Assembly: GCA_018676675.1 (NCBI GenBank)
Contig: JABHEG010000259.1
Span: 1-64,000 of the forward strand
Direction: 5' to 3'
Source of the DNA: Lentisphaerota bacterium
Lineage (GTDB): Bacteria; Verrucomicrobiota; Lentisphaeria; Oligosphaerales; JABHEG01
Length of the DNA: 64,000 nt
The position numbers were made by a program, and so were the translations under genes. Position 1 is the stretch's first letter, and each line of letters begins with the position of its first letter. The notes below the pieces were generated by a model, which was not told the origin of the DNA, searched no databases, and was given only the letters and a program-made list of their open reading frames with translations. This document shows positions 46,051 through 55,728 of this stretch, piece after piece.

Positions 46051-46515
46051 TCACCTTCCCGGGGCATCACGCCAGATTCGGTAGTACCTGAGGACACCAT
46101 AGGGGTCGAAAAAGAGGTCCATCCGGGTTCGCCGCGTGAGAGTGTGGGTGAATCCCCCCGCTCCGACCATTGCGGCTCGGTCCGTTCCCATTGATCTATC
46201 TGTGTAGGCGTTCATGAGCACCGTGTCGCTCTGCCAATAGCGCCAGAGCTGTCCGGCGGTCAGGGCGATATGGCTTGGCGGGAGCTCGGCGGCCTCGAGC
46301 TGGGTCACATCCTTGATCTCGACCGGTGCCCCGAACTTCTCCTTCACTGCAGCGGCCCGCGTTCTGCCCATGCGCAGGAACTCAACGGCCTCTTCGTAGG
46401 ACGCTCGCCGTTCCTCGAGCGTTGTTACGCCGGTCGTCTCGCAGCCGGTGAACGTCAAAGCCAGAGGCAGCAGACAGAATGACACGATGACCAAATGCAT
46501 GTGTCTGTCTACCAT
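46051..46515 (-). CDS. Small putative lipoprotein
   Basis: This is a 154-residue protein. The signal with lipobox ends LTFTGC, and the Cys is about residue 25, so it is probably lipid-modified and outer-membrane or periplasmic. The mature part has SmpA/BamE-like length and a pattern of short beta segments (MDLFFDPYGVLRYYRIW), but I do not claim that family. A GGAG site lies 11 nt before the ATG. It converges on the GT2 gene. Confidence 0.7.
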   Translation of the reverse strand: MVDRHMHLVIVSFCLLPLALTFTGCETTGVTTLEERRASYEEAVEFLRMGRTRAAAVKEKFGAPVEIKDVTQLEAAELPPSHIALTAGQLWRYWQSDTVLMNAYTDRSMGTDRAAMVGAGGFTHTLTRRTRMDLFFDPYGVLRYYRIWRDAPGR

Positions 46516-46878
46516 GACGTTTCTTGCTCCAGGTGGCGTTCGCCCAGGGGGCCATGCGACGATGCATTTTGGCGAACCCCGTATCGGACGGCCACCATCG
46601 GCCTGAGAAGCGGGGAACGGGTGCGCGTGTTGTCATCCAGGAAACGCCAATATACAGGCGTGGTGCGAGATTGCCGGGAATTCACTCCCCGGGGGGCTCG
46701 TGTTCGCTCCATCTGCGTCGTCTCTGATCCACCCCGTTGAGGGTCCGCCTTCTCCTGTTGGGAGGGTGGCAGGGGTCGGCCGGCGGCGCTATGATCTGCC
46801 TGCGAACGACTGAGCGTGCTCCGATGGACGTGCGTAACGTGAACAGACAGGGATCGCTGATTCAGGGAGAAAGGTACC
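46516..46878. other. 363-bp divergent intergenic region, nothing certain
   Basis: No gene, terminator or known RNA is recognised. It must contain promoters for the lipoprotein (minus) and the oxidoreductase (plus). A GC-rich CTCCCCGGGGGG patch lies near 46687. Confidence 0.35.
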
Positions 46879-47940
46879 ATGAAAGACGGGAAACTTGGCT
46901 TCGGCATTATCGGTTGTGGGGTCATCGCACCGACGCACAGGAAGGCCATTGAGGCATGCGCCGAGGCAGAGGTGGTCGCCGTCTGTGACATCGACGAGGA
47001 GAAGGGCAAGGCCTTTGCCGAGGAATCGGGGGGAGCCCAATTCTACCGCGACTACGCGGAGATACTTGCCGCTGACGATGTCGATGTGGCATGCATCTGC
47101 ACACCCTCAGGGCTTCATGCGGATTGTGTGATCGCCGCGGCCAAGGCTGGGAAACACGCCTTCTGCGAGAAGCCTCTGGACATCGACCGGGGACGGATGA
47201 CCGCGATGATCGCTGCCTGTAGAGAAGCCGGAGTCAAACTGGGCTGCGTCTTCCAGAGCCGGACCTCCCCTGACATGATCAAGGCTCGCAAGACGATCAT
47301 GGCTGGCGAGCTCGGCCCGATGGTGCTGGGTGACGCATTGCTGAAGAACTACCGTTCCCAAGCGTACTACAACAGTGCGGGGTGGCGTGGTACCTGGGCC
47401 CTGGATGGTGGTGGTGCGCTCATGAACCAGGGCGTCCACGGGATCGATCTTCTTCTGTGGCTCATGAATGACGATGTCGAGTCAGTCTTCGCCCGTTGTG
47501 ATCATCTCGTCCGTGATATTGAGGTAGAGGACACTTGCGTTGCCGCGCTCAAGTTCAAGGGCGGCGCATTCGGGACAATCATCGGCACGACGTCCTGTAA
47601 CCCGGGAGAGGCCCGGCGTTGCGAACTGCATGGCAAACACGGCACCATCTGCGTCAATGGCACGAAGCTCTCGCGCTGGGCAGTCACTAGTGAAGACGAC
47701 GGGCGGGCGACCGAAGTCGAGCCACCAGAAGAGATCGACGGTTCAGGGGGGACGGTTGGTGACAACAAAGCGGTCACCGCCGAAGGGCACGTATTTCTGA
47801 TTGATGACATGGTCAAAGCGATCAAAGAGGACCGCGATCCCTACATCATCGGCGAGAGCGCCAGGAAGGCTGTCGACCTCATTCTGGCCATCTATGAGTC
47901 GTCTCGCACGGGGCAGGACGTGCCTGTGACCTCAAGCTGA
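46879..47940 (+). CDS. Gfo/Idh/MocA family oxidoreductase
   Basis: This is a 353-residue NAD(P)-dependent dehydrogenase. The N-terminal Rossmann motif is GFGIIGCGVIAPTH. Next come TPSGLHADCVIAAA and AFCEKPL with the conserved Lys. The C-terminal sheet has GALMNQGVHGIDLLLW with the family Gly-x-x-x-Asp/His pair. Members oxidise or reduce sugars and inositols. A GGGAGAAAGG site precedes the ATG. No signal peptide is seen, so it is probably cytoplasmic. It may process monosaccharides released by the nearby secreted enzymes. Confidence 0.92.
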   Translation: MKDGKLGFGIIGCGVIAPTHRKAIEACAEAEVVAVCDIDEEKGKAFAEESGGAQFYRDYAEILAADDVDVACICTPSGLHADCVIAAAKAGKHAFCEKPLDIDRGRMTAMIAACREAGVKLGCVFQSRTSPDMIKARKTIMAGELGPMVLGDALLKNYRSQAYYNSAGWRGTWALDGGGALMNQGVHGIDLLLWLMNDDVESVFARCDHLVRDIEVEDTCVAALKFKGGAFGTIIGTTSCNPGEARRCELHGKHGTICVNGTKLSRWAVTSEDDGRATEVEPPEEIDGSGGTVGDNKAVTAEGHVFLIDDMVKAIKEDRDPYIIGESARKAVDLILAIYESSRTGQDVPVTSS

Positions 47941-47970
47941 CTCAGCTGGAATGGTGTTGACACAAGGTCT

Positions 47971-48735
47971 TTATGGCTTGCCGAACAGGCCGGTGAAGTT
48001 CGCTTCGACCGCGGCGGAGACGTCGTCCGGGGTGATGCCTTTCACCCGGGCGATCTCTGTCACGACCCAGTGAACGTGATGCGGCCGGCTCTGCTCTCCT
48101 CGGTGCTGCTCAGGCGGCAGATCCGGCGTGTCAGTTTCCGTGAGAATGCGATCCAGGGGCGTGTACCGGGCTGCTTCCTTCAGGCGTCGCGCATTGGCGT
48201 AGGTCAACGGCCCGCAGAATGACAGGAACAGGCCGGTATCCAGCGCTTGCCGTGCTGTCTCCAGGCTGCCGCTGAAGTGGTGGCATGCGCCCTGGACGGG
48301 ACCGGTGTTCCGCAGTGCGGTGAAGAACTCGTTCCATGATTTGCGGTTGTGGAAGACCACAGGCTTGTTCAGCCGGACTGCGACGTCGAGCTGCGCTGCG
48401 AACACCTCGACCTGCTTGGGTAGATCGTCCCGGCCTTCGTAGAAGTCGAGACCGATTTCTCCCACCGCCCGTATGCGCTCGTGCTCCTGCAGAGCGTCTT
48501 CCAGCCGGTCCGGAACATCGGCGGACCACTCATCCAGGAAGAACGGATGCAGCCCCAGCGCCCCGAGAACCGGCTGGTGTTGGCTCATCTCGATGATCGC
48601 CGGCCATTCCGAAAGCCGCGCTGCGTTTGCAAGGATGCCGCACACGCCATGGTCGGTCGCTTCGGACAGCGTCGCTGTCAGGCTTGGCAACACCCGTGGA
48701 TCGGCAAGATGGGCGTGACAGTCGTAGCAAGGCAT
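47971..48735 (-). CDS. TatD-family metal-dependent hydrolase
   Basis: This is a 254-residue TIM-barrel hydrolase. It shows the metal ligands DCHAHL near the start, AVGEIGLDFY with Glu, PVVFHNRKSW with His, HHFSGSLE and ILTETDTPDLPP with the final Asp. TatD enzymes are 3'-5' DNases and some work on small esters. VFHNR replaces the common VIHxR, a mild change. GGGAGAGA precedes the ATG. Upstream is a long noncoding region. Confidence 0.88.
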   Translation of the reverse strand: MPCYDCHAHLADPRVLPSLTATLSEATDHGVCGILANAARLSEWPAIIEMSQHQPVLGALGLHPFFLDEWSADVPDRLEDALQEHERIRAVGEIGLDFYEGRDDLPKQVEVFAAQLDVAVRLNKPVVFHNRKSWNEFFTALRNTGPVQGACHHFSGSLETARQALDTGLFLSFCGPLTYANARRLKEAARYTPLDRILTETDTPDLPPEQHRGEQSRPHHVHWVVTEIARVKGITPDDVSAAVEANFTGLFGKP

Positions 48736-49680
48736 GGCCTATCTCTCCCGTTCGTCCAGAATCGGGCCCAGCGGTGAACAGCATCACGATCAGCGGGCGG
48801 AAGCGCATCCAGCACGAGGTCGCCGGATGGCACCGCCTTCCACATTGAGGCCGGATGCAGCCAATATACGTCGCGGCAGGACTCAAGGAGTGGAACTGCC
48901 AGCAACAAAGAGAAGGGATCCCTCCGGGTTGGACGGGATCCCTCTTAAGGGGAGGAAATGGCATTCCTCTGGCGGAGCGCTCGTTAGGTGTCGCTTCAGG
49001 GACCCGTGACTTTCCCCGGGCCACGCGACGATGCTGAGTTGTGTCCTTTCTCCGCTAGGCCACTGTTCCCTACTCATGTTTGCTCGAACGACCGCTCTGG
49101 ATTTCGTGTGACAGACAACTGTAGTGGTCCGCTGCAAACCACCATGATGCCGGAGGGGCAATCCCCAATGGCACTAAGATAGGAGCTGAGACGTCCGGTG
49201 TCCCCACCGAACGGACGCGACTCTGGCAAGGCCTACGTCGCTAAGTACGAATAGACTGCGCCACCGGTACACCGGCGTTCGTAGTAAGGCTCGTAGCGGA
49301 GCGAAGTGCCGTTTTCCTTGCTCATCTTAGCGAAATCCGGGGCAAATCCCCCGTGAGCGCCATGTTAGAGTTGTGTGAATACGTCAAATACATTGGTGTA
49401 GAGCCACTTGTGTGTGCTCTACTCAGCCCCTTTCAGGGGGCGCTGTTCGGCGGCCGGAGGGGACCTCCCCCGGTGGACGACACCACAAGGCCGGGGTTGT
49501 TCGAGTCTTCACCCCGAACCCAAATCAGTCCCGGCCGTGCGTGGTACGCTGTCCGCGCTGAACGTCCGTTGCGCGTGTTTAGCCGGGACCGCGTCCGAAC
49601 TTGCGAAGCACGCTTCCTTCACCGGGTTTGGCTCCCTCGGGAAGGGGCGTTCTCCAGGCCGGGGCCGCGTCTGAGAGACC
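48736..49680. other. 945-bp noncoding region, possibly structured RNA
   Basis: No protein gene is supported on either strand. Stem-forming pieces recur: GGGGCAATCCCC (49155-49166), GGGGCAAATCCCC (49339-49351), GTGGT and ACCAC near 49125-49145, and GTCCG with CGGAC near 49193-49216. A terminator-like hairpin lies at 48914-48943. Sections of the minus strand resemble a tRNA D-arm and T-arm but do not fold as a tRNA. No tmRNA tag or RNase P core is found. Confidence 0.4.
48914..48943 (-). terminator. Candidate intrinsic terminator reading leftward
   Basis: A 9-bp stem, AGGGATCCC (48914-48922) with GGGATCCCT (48935-48943), has a 12-nt loop. On the minus strand it is followed by TTCTCTTTGTT, a U-rich tail. 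It would end a minus-strand transcript coming from the noncoding region above TatD. Confidence 0.5.
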
Positions 49681-49710
49681 TTGATTCTTCGGCCTATGGT
49701 GTTCTATTAT
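49681..49710 (+). promoter_or_regulatory. Putative sigma-70 type promoter of hppA
   Basis: TTGATT (49681-49686) and TATTAT (49705-49710) are separated by 18 nt. They lie 91 nt before the hppA ATG, whose ribosome site is AAAGGAAG. Confidence 0.55.
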
Positions 49711-49800
49711 CGGCGCTTGTGACTGAGTGCATGGGACTCTCTGTGGCGGGGTTTCCTAGTGTTGGGTGAGTGACTGAAGCGTCGACAAAAGGAAGAAAGT

Positions 49801-52167
49801 ATGAACACGGTGATGCGGAAACTCATGGTTGGTGCGCCTCTCATGGCGATACCTTCGGCAATGGCGGCCGACGGCGGGCCAACGGGTAGTGTGGGAATCA
49901 TCCCGGGTGTCTGGTGGATTGCACCAATCGCGTCGATTGTGTCACTTTTCTTTGCCTGGTTCTTTTACAAGAAAATGATGTCTGCCAGCGAAGGCAACGA
50001 CCGCATGCAGGAGATTGCGGGCTATGTGCGCGAGGGCGCTATGGCCTATCTGACGAGCCAGTACAAGGTCGTCTTCATGGTCTTCATGGTTCTGATGGTC
50101 ATCTTGGGAGCCCTGGCTTTCTTCGGTATCCAGAACCCGTTTGTCCCCATCGCTTTTCTGACCGGTGGCTTCTTCTCCGGTCTGTGCGGTTACTTCGGTA
50201 TGCGGACGGCGACCAACGCGTCAGCCCGAACCGCGCAAGGCGCCAGCGAGAGTCTGAACTTGGGGCTCCAAGTCGCGTTTCGCTCAGGCGCTGTCATGGG
50301 TTTGGTCGTTGTGGGCCTGGGCCTCCTCGACATTTGCCTTTGGTACCTCGTTCTTGACAAGTGCGTCTACACGCAGGCCAACATGGCTGCCGGGCTAAGT
50401 TTCATGGGCATGGAATTGGTCCATCCCGGATGCACCAACATCCAGAAGCTGGTTCATATCACCACCACGATGATCACCTTCGGTATGGGCGCATCGACGC
50501 AGGCGCTGTTTGCGCGTGTCGGCGGCGGCATCTATACCAAGGCTGCTGACGTCGGCGCTGACCTCGTGGGCAAAGTCGAGGCCGGTATTCCCGAGGACGA
50601 TCCCCGCAATCCGGCTACCATCGCGGACAACGTTGGTGACAACGTCGGTGACGTCGCCGGCATGGGCGCGGACCTCTACGAGTCATACTGCGGCTCGATC
50701 CTGGCCACGGCCGCCCTGGGCGCAGCCGTCGGCGCCGTCAAGGGTGACTTCCAACTGGGCATCACACTGGTCACAGCCCCGATGATCGTTGCCGGTATCG
50801 GCACGGTTCTCTCCATCATTGGCTGTCTCGCCGTTCGTTGCGGCGACAAGGCCGACATGAAGACGCTCATGAATGCTCTGTCCTTCCCACTGTGGGGCAG
50901 CACGATCGGTATCGGCATCGTCTGCTTTGTGCTCGCCAAAATGGGACTGATTCCCTTGGGCGTGTGCGGATCCGTTTGCGCCGGTCTCATCGCCGGTTGC
51001 GTGATCGGCAAACTGACCGAGTACTACACGTCTGACGAGTATAAGCCGACTCAGGGCATCGCGGAACAGGCCGAAATGGGGGCTGCGACCACCATCATCG
51101 ACGGTCTGGCAGTCGGCATGTTCTCAGCTGGGTGGCCGGTCATCACCATCATCATCGGCATTCTCTGTGCGTTCGGTTTTGCCGGTGGATTCAGCGACAT
51201 CAACATGGGCCTCTACGGCATCGGCTTTGCCGCTGTCGGCATGCTCTCCACCCTCGGTTTCTCTCTAGCCACAGATGCTTACGGCCCGATCGCTGACAAC
51301 GCCGGTGGCAACGCCGAGATGGCGGGCCTTGGCGAAGAAGTGCGTCAGAAGACCGACGCGCTGGACATGCTGGGTAACACCACCGCAGCCATCGGCAAGG
51401 GCTTTGCTATCGGTTCAGCCGCTCTTACGGCAATGGCCCTTCTCGCGGCTTACATCGAAGAGGTGAAGATCTGGGTCGCCCGCTATGCGACCGAGGGTGA
51501 GGGTGTCTTCATGGGCTTTACGGCTGAGCAGGCTCACAGCGCCGGGATCATGGACATGGTGAACACGTTCGGGATGCACGTGATGAACCCCCGCATGTTG
51601 TGCGGGATGTTCGTCGGTTCCATGATGTGTTTTGTCTTCTGCGCCATGACCATGAAGGCGGTCGGCCGTGCAGCCGGCGCCATGGTGAACGAAGTGCGCC
51701 GTCAGTTCAAGGAGATTGCCGGTATCATGGAAGGTGAAGCCACGCCCGAGTACGCGAAGTGCGTGGCCATCTCAACGGCTGGTGCTCAGCGTGAGATGAT
51801 CGTTCCTTCCCTGTTGGCCATCGTCGTCCCGGTGGTGACCGGGCTGATCCTCGGCGTTGCCGGGGTGATGGGACTGCTGACCGGTGGGCTCGTCTGCGGC
51901 TTCGTGCTGGCAACGATGCTCAACAATGCCGGTGGTGCCTGGGACAATGCCAAGAAGTACATTGAGAAGGGCAACCATGGCGGCAAAGGATCCGAGGCCC
52001 ACAAGGCTGGCGTGGTGGGTGATACGGTTGGTGATCCCTGCAAGGACACATCCGGTCCATCCCTGAACATCCTGATCAAGCTGATGAGCATGGTCAGTGT
52101 GGTCTTCGCTCCTGTGGTGGTGAAGTTCTCGCCGATCGTCCAGGGTTGGCTTGGCATCGGCCAGTAA
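49801..52167 (+). CDS. hppA: Membrane-bound ion-pumping pyrophosphatase, K+-dependent type
   Basis: This is a 788-residue polytopic pyrophosphatase that uses pyrophosphate hydrolysis to move H+ or Na+ across the membrane. The catalytic stretch has GGGIYTKAADVGADLVG, then EAGIPEDDPRNPATIADNVG. A second Asp-rich set is ATDAYGPIADNAGGNAEM and the last is GVVGDTVGDPCKDTSGPSLN. GNTTAAIGKGFAIGS has Ala where K+-independent enzymes have Lys, so it should need K+. It could pump Na+; this cannot be decided here. About 20 residues of signal-like sequence start the protein. AAAGGAAG lies 5 nt before the ATG, and a strong terminator follows. Confidence 0.95.
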   Translation: MNTVMRKLMVGAPLMAIPSAMAADGGPTGSVGIIPGVWWIAPIASIVSLFFAWFFYKKMMSASEGNDRMQEIAGYVREGAMAYLTSQYKVVFMVFMVLMVILGALAFFGIQNPFVPIAFLTGGFFSGLCGYFGMRTATNASARTAQGASESLNLGLQVAFRSGAVMGLVVVGLGLLDICLWYLVLDKCVYTQANMAAGLSFMGMELVHPGCTNIQKLVHITTTMITFGMGASTQALFARVGGGIYTKAADVGADLVGKVEAGIPEDDPRNPATIADNVGDNVGDVAGMGADLYESYCGSILATAALGAAVGAVKGDFQLGITLVTAPMIVAGIGTVLSIIGCLAVRCGDKADMKTLMNALSFPLWGSTIGIGIVCFVLAKMGLIPLGVCGSVCAGLIAGCVIGKLTEYYTSDEYKPTQGIAEQAEMGAATTIIDGLAVGMFSAGWPVITIIIGILCAFGFAGGFSDINMGLYGIGFAAVGMLSTLGFSLATDAYGPIADNAGGNAEMAGLGEEVRQKTDALDMLGNTTAAIGKGFAIGSAALTAMALLAAYIEEVKIWVARYATEGEGVFMGFTAEQAHSAGIMDMVNTFGMHVMNPRMLCGMFVGSMMCFVFCAMTMKAVGRAAGAMVNEVRRQFKEIAGIMEGEATPEYAKCVAISTAGAQREMIVPSLLAIVVPVVTGLILGVAGVMGLLTGGLVCGFVLATMLNNAGGAWDNAKKYIEKGNHGGKGSEAHKAGVVGDTVGDPCKDTSGPSLNILIKLMSMVSVVFAPVVVKFSPIVQGWLGIGQ

Positions 52168-52236
52168 TACCGGGCTGAGGGGCCGGGCGGCTTGAGTGTA
52201 GCCTGTCTGGCTCCGATTCCTGGAGACCTGATTACC

Positions 52237-52277
52237 AAACTCGCCCGGGGTTGCCTTTTGCCCCGGGCGAGTTTTAT
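52237..52277 (+). terminator. Strong intrinsic terminator after hppA
   Basis: AAACTCGCCCGGGG (52237-52250) and CCCCGGGCGAGTTT (52261-52274) form a perfect 14-bp stem with a 10-nt loop. TTAT follows the stem. It lies 69 nt after the hppA stop. Confidence 0.92.
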
Positions 52278-52345
52278 ATTCGGTAACCGCGTCGCGACGG
52301 CAATCGGGCCCCGGCGCCCGCAAAGGACTGCCCCCACTTCCGCAT

Positions 52346-53275
52346 ATGTCTACTGCTACCAATTATGTCCATACGCTTGAGGCCGCCCAGATCGGCGAAC
52401 TTCGGCAGATCATGGAGGCGAAAGGTTGGGAGTTCGGGGATGCCCCGTACGCCCATTGGCGGGCCAGGCTCGAGAAGACACAGGTCGTTGCGTACGAGTC
52501 AGGCAAACTGACCGTCCAGGGGAAGGGGACGGCGGAGTTTGTTCAGTTCATCCTCGAACCTGAGATTCTCGGCGAAGCGCGTTTCGGCTATGAACACCTC
52601 CTGGCCGAGACCGAGTCGCCGGAGATGTTCGAACCTCACGCCGGTATCGACGAGAGTGGGAAGGGGGACTACTTCGGTCCTCTGGTCATCGCTGCTGCCT
52701 ACGTGGATGCGGATTCAGCGCGGACCCTCCTCGCCGCGGGTGTGACAGACTCCAAAGCCATCAAGAACGACCGCCGTATCCGGGACCTCAGCGAGGTCAT
52801 TCGCGCCGAGACCCGGGGACGGTTCAGCATCGTCCCGATTGGTCCCGAGGCCTACAATCGCCTGTATGCCAAGATTGGTAACGTGAACAAACTACTGGCC
52901 TGGGGGCATGCCCGGGCCGTGGAAAATCTCCTTGATCGCGTGCCCGATTGCCCGCGCGCCATCTCGGATCAGTTCGGCCGGAAGAGCACGGTGGAGCGCG
53001 CCTTGATGGAGCGGGGCGCCAGGATCAAGCTTGAGCAGCGGACCAAAGCGGAATCTGACATTGCGGTGGCGGCGGCTTCCATTCTGGCTCGCGACGAGTT
53101 CGTCCGCCGCCTTGAGCAACTGGGCACGGCTGCGGGCGTGTCGCTCCCAAAGGGAGCCGGCTCCGGCGTGGTTAAGGTGGCCTCGTCCCTGGGGCAAGAA
53201 GGTGGACACAAGTTGCTCACCCGGTTTGCGAAGGTACACTTCAAGACTACGGAGAAAGCCCTGGGCCTGACCTAG
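52346..53275 (+). CDS. rnhC: Ribonuclease HIII
   Basis: This is a 309-residue RNase HIII, which removes RNA from RNA-DNA hybrids. The N-terminal 1-90 is the TBP-like substrate-binding domain found only in HIII. GIDESGKGDYFGPLV (Asp102, Glu103) is the HIII catalytic motif. A third Asp lies in AGVTDSKAI, and the last acidic residue is in KAESDIAVAAASILAR. The C-terminal LPKGAGSGVVK is also typical. The gene sits between hppA and the GspE gene. Confidence 0.95.
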   Translation: MSTATNYVHTLEAAQIGELRQIMEAKGWEFGDAPYAHWRARLEKTQVVAYESGKLTVQGKGTAEFVQFILEPEILGEARFGYEHLLAETESPEMFEPHAGIDESGKGDYFGPLVIAAAYVDADSARTLLAAGVTDSKAIKNDRRIRDLSEVIRAETRGRFSIVPIGPEAYNRLYAKIGNVNKLLAWGHARAVENLLDRVPDCPRAISDQFGRKSTVERALMERGARIKLEQRTKAESDIAVAAASILARDEFVRRLEQLGTAAGVSLPKGAGSGVVKVASSLGQEGGHKLLTRFAKVHFKTTEKALGLT

Positions 53276-53332
53276 CGGGTCCCGAGGACAGCCTCTCGAA
53301 GATCAGGACACAGCGACCGGAGAAGGATCGCG

Positions 53333-55654
53333 ATGGCAGGTAGCGGCACAACGATGAGCGCGGCGGAGATCAGCCGCCGGGCCATGGAGCAGCAGGGGCA
53401 ACTCACCTCCATCTACGAGCGCATTCAGCAGGCGGACCGCCTGGAGGACATTATCTGGGATGTTGCCCCGGATATCCTTGAGGTCCTGCAGACTGAACGC
53501 ATGACCATCTACGAACGCAGTCCGGATGGCAGTGAGATTGTCTCACGCTTCAAGACGGGGGACGACATCGGTGTCATCCGTCTGCCGCTGAGCCCTTCGT
53601 CGATCGCGGGCTACGTCGCCATGAGCCAGCAGGCTGTGCGCGTTGACGATGTCTACGATGCCCAGCAGCTTACGTCAATCCACTCGCGTCTTCATTTCGA
53701 CTACAGCTACGACCAGGTCGGCGGGTTCTTGACTCGGTCGATGATGGTTGTCCCCATGTGCTTCGGCGATACCCTCCTGGGGGTACTCCAGGTCATGAAC
53801 CGGATTGGTGAAGGCGTGTTCACTGAGAGTGATCTCCTCCTGGCTCAGGAGATCTGCCGAATCCTGGCCCAGAAAATACGCTATGACCGGGAATCAACCG
53901 AGGGTCCCTATGAATACTTGATCGCCCAGGGCCGGATCACCAGGCAACAACTGGAGGAGATCGAGCAGGCTGCGAACGATGGTGTGGGTTCCGTTCCCTA
54001 CCTCCTCAAGGCGACGTTTGAGCTGACGACCGAGGAGATTGGGGCATCCCTGGAGCAGTACTACCAAGTGCCCTTCATGGGCTACAACGAAGAGGTGGTA
54101 CCGCCGGAGTCCCTGGTCGAGTCTCTGAACAAGTCTTTCCTGATACGGAATACGTGGGTCCCCGTTTCCGGCGACCGTGAACGAGCCGTCATTCTCATTG
54201 ACAACCCGAATGATGCCCAGAAGATCATGGATATCCAGGGCATCCTGAACGCGGATTCCTACGAGTTCATGGTCGGGCTTGAGGAAGACATCCTGCGCTA
54301 TCTTGGCGTAGCCCCCGACGAGAAGGAAGAGGAGCAGGAGATTGAGGTCGACGCCCCCGAAGTGGGACTGGAGGACTTGGTGGGCCGTCTCGATGACGAG
54401 CGCAATGCCAAAGGTGGGGGGAAGGGCGGGGACAAGCATCCCGACGAGCTGATTGATGAGAACGCCGCAACGGTCGTCCAACTCGTGAACAAGATGATCG
54501 CCGACGCCGTCGAGTTGGGCGCCTCAGATGTCCACATTGAGCCATCCAAGGGCGATGCCCCCGCAGTGGTCCGAATGCGGGTTGACGGCGTCTGCCGCCC
54601 GGTCCTGCAGATACCGTCTTCACATATCCGCTATGTCGTGGCCCGTATCAAGATCATGTCGAAGGTGGACATCGCGGAGAGCCGCCTCCCGCAGGATGGT
54701 AAGATCGCCTGCCGACTCTATGGCAGCCCCCTCGAGCTTCGTGTTGCTACGCTCCCGACGGTTAACGGTGAATCGGTCATCATGCGTATCCTGGCGGCGG
54801 GAGCCGCGCTGCCCTTTGACAAGCTCAACCTGATGCCGCGGAATGAGGAGAAGGTCCAGAAGATGCTGGACCATCCGCACGGACTGATGCTTGTGGTCGG
54901 GCCGACGGGATCCGGTAAGACGACCACGCTGCACGCGATTCTTGGAGTCATCAACAAGCCTGAGCGCAAAATACTGACTGCAGAAGATCCGGTTGAGATT
55001 ACCCAACCGGGGCTCCAGCAGATCCAGATCCAGTCAGCCATCGGTTTCGATTTCGCCCGAGCCCTGCGTGCGTTCCTCCGAGCTGACCCCGATGTCATTC
55101 TTATTGGTGAGATGCGTGACTACGAGACGGCCCACAGCGGCATTGAGGCCTCGCTGACCGGTCACCTGGTTTTCTCGACCCTTCATACCAACTCCGCGCC
55201 TGAGACGATCACCCGTCTCCTCGACATGGGGCTGGACCCCCTCAATTTCTCCGACGCCTTCGTCGGGGTCGTTGCTCAACGTCTTATTCGTACGCTCTGC
55301 TCGCAGTGCAAAGAGCCCTATACGCCCTCCAGTGAGGACTTTGAGAAGTTGGTCTCCAATTACGGGCCGGAGTATTTCCCCGAACTCGGGGTCAACGAGG
55401 CCGACCTGGAGCTCTATCGGGCGGTTGGCTGCGAGCGCTGCGGGGGGACGGGGTACAAAGGCCGGACGGGCGTTCACGAAGTCCTGATGGGCACGCAAAC
55501 TGTCAAGGAGATGATCCTGTCGAAGCCCGGTGCCGGGGAACTTCGGGAGCTGGCCATGATGGAGGGGATGCGTTCGCTGATGCAGGATGGCATCGCGAAG
55601 GTCTTCAAAGGGCAGTGTGACTTTCAGCAGGTCCGGGCGGTCACCCTCTCGTAG
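53333..55654 (+). CDS. gspE: GAF-domain GspE/PilB-like secretion ATPase
   Basis: This is a 773-residue assembly ATPase with an unusual front. Residues about 15-180 are a GAF-like sensor (LTSIYERIQQADRLEDIIWD, MMVVPMCFGDTLLGVLQVMN). Residues 190-320 are the GspE/PilB N-terminal (MshEN) domain. A Lys/Glu/Gly-rich linker follows. The ATPase has Walker A GPTGSGKTTT (Lys529), EDPVEITQPGLQQIQ, Walker B VILIGEMRD, and HTNSAPETITRL. Near the C-terminus CSQC and CERC make the zinc site of GspE and PilB. It powers pseudopilus growth. The other pseudopilus genes lie convergently on the opposite strand. Confidence 0.92.
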   Translation: MAGSGTTMSAAEISRRAMEQQGQLTSIYERIQQADRLEDIIWDVAPDILEVLQTERMTIYERSPDGSEIVSRFKTGDDIGVIRLPLSPSSIAGYVAMSQQAVRVDDVYDAQQLTSIHSRLHFDYSYDQVGGFLTRSMMVVPMCFGDTLLGVLQVMNRIGEGVFTESDLLLAQEICRILAQKIRYDRESTEGPYEYLIAQGRITRQQLEEIEQAANDGVGSVPYLLKATFELTTEEIGASLEQYYQVPFMGYNEEVVPPESLVESLNKSFLIRNTWVPVSGDRERAVILIDNPNDAQKIMDIQGILNADSYEFMVGLEEDILRYLGVAPDEKEEEQEIEVDAPEVGLEDLVGRLDDERNAKGGGKGGDKHPDELIDENAATVVQLVNKMIADAVELGASDVHIEPSKGDAPAVVRMRVDGVCRPVLQIPSSHIRYVVARIKIMSKVDIAESRLPQDGKIACRLYGSPLELRVATLPTVNGESVIMRILAAGAALPFDKLNLMPRNEEKVQKMLDHPHGLMLVVGPTGSGKTTTLHAILGVINKPERKILTAEDPVEITQPGLQQIQIQSAIGFDFARALRAFLRADPDVILIGEMRDYETAHSGIEASLTGHLVFSTLHTNSAPETITRLLDMGLDPLNFSDAFVGVVAQRLIRTLCSQCKEPYTPSSEDFEKLVSNYGPEYFPELGVNEADLELYRAVGCERCGGTGYKGRTGVHEVLMGTQTVKEMILSKPGAGELRELAMMEGMRSLMQDGIAKVFKGQCDFQQVRAVTLS

Positions 55655-55680
55655 ACCGCACTCAGACGTGCACCATCTCT

Positions 55681-55714
55681 CCCCCGGAGCGCCTTTGCTC
55701 CGCCCCTCTGGGGG
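55681..55714. terminator. Hairpin between convergent gspE and gspH-like genes
   Basis: CGGAGC-GCCTTT-GCTCCG (55685-55702) lies inside outer C5/G5 arms (55681-55685 and 55710-55714). It sits between two stop codons and could work in both directions, although there is no long T-run. Confidence 0.5.
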
Positions 55715-55728
55715 ACATGCCTGTCTGC

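Noticed and set aside
48995..49075. tRNA-Glu-like stretch on the minus strand (GGCCTAGCGGAGAAAGGACA)
   Set aside because: The acceptor and D-arm partly pair, but there is no proper anticodon stem or T-loop, so it is not called as a tRNA.
49030..49360. tmRNA or RNase P RNA
   Set aside because: No tag reading frame ending in Ala-Leu-Ala-Ala-type codons and no complete RNase P core were found on either strand.
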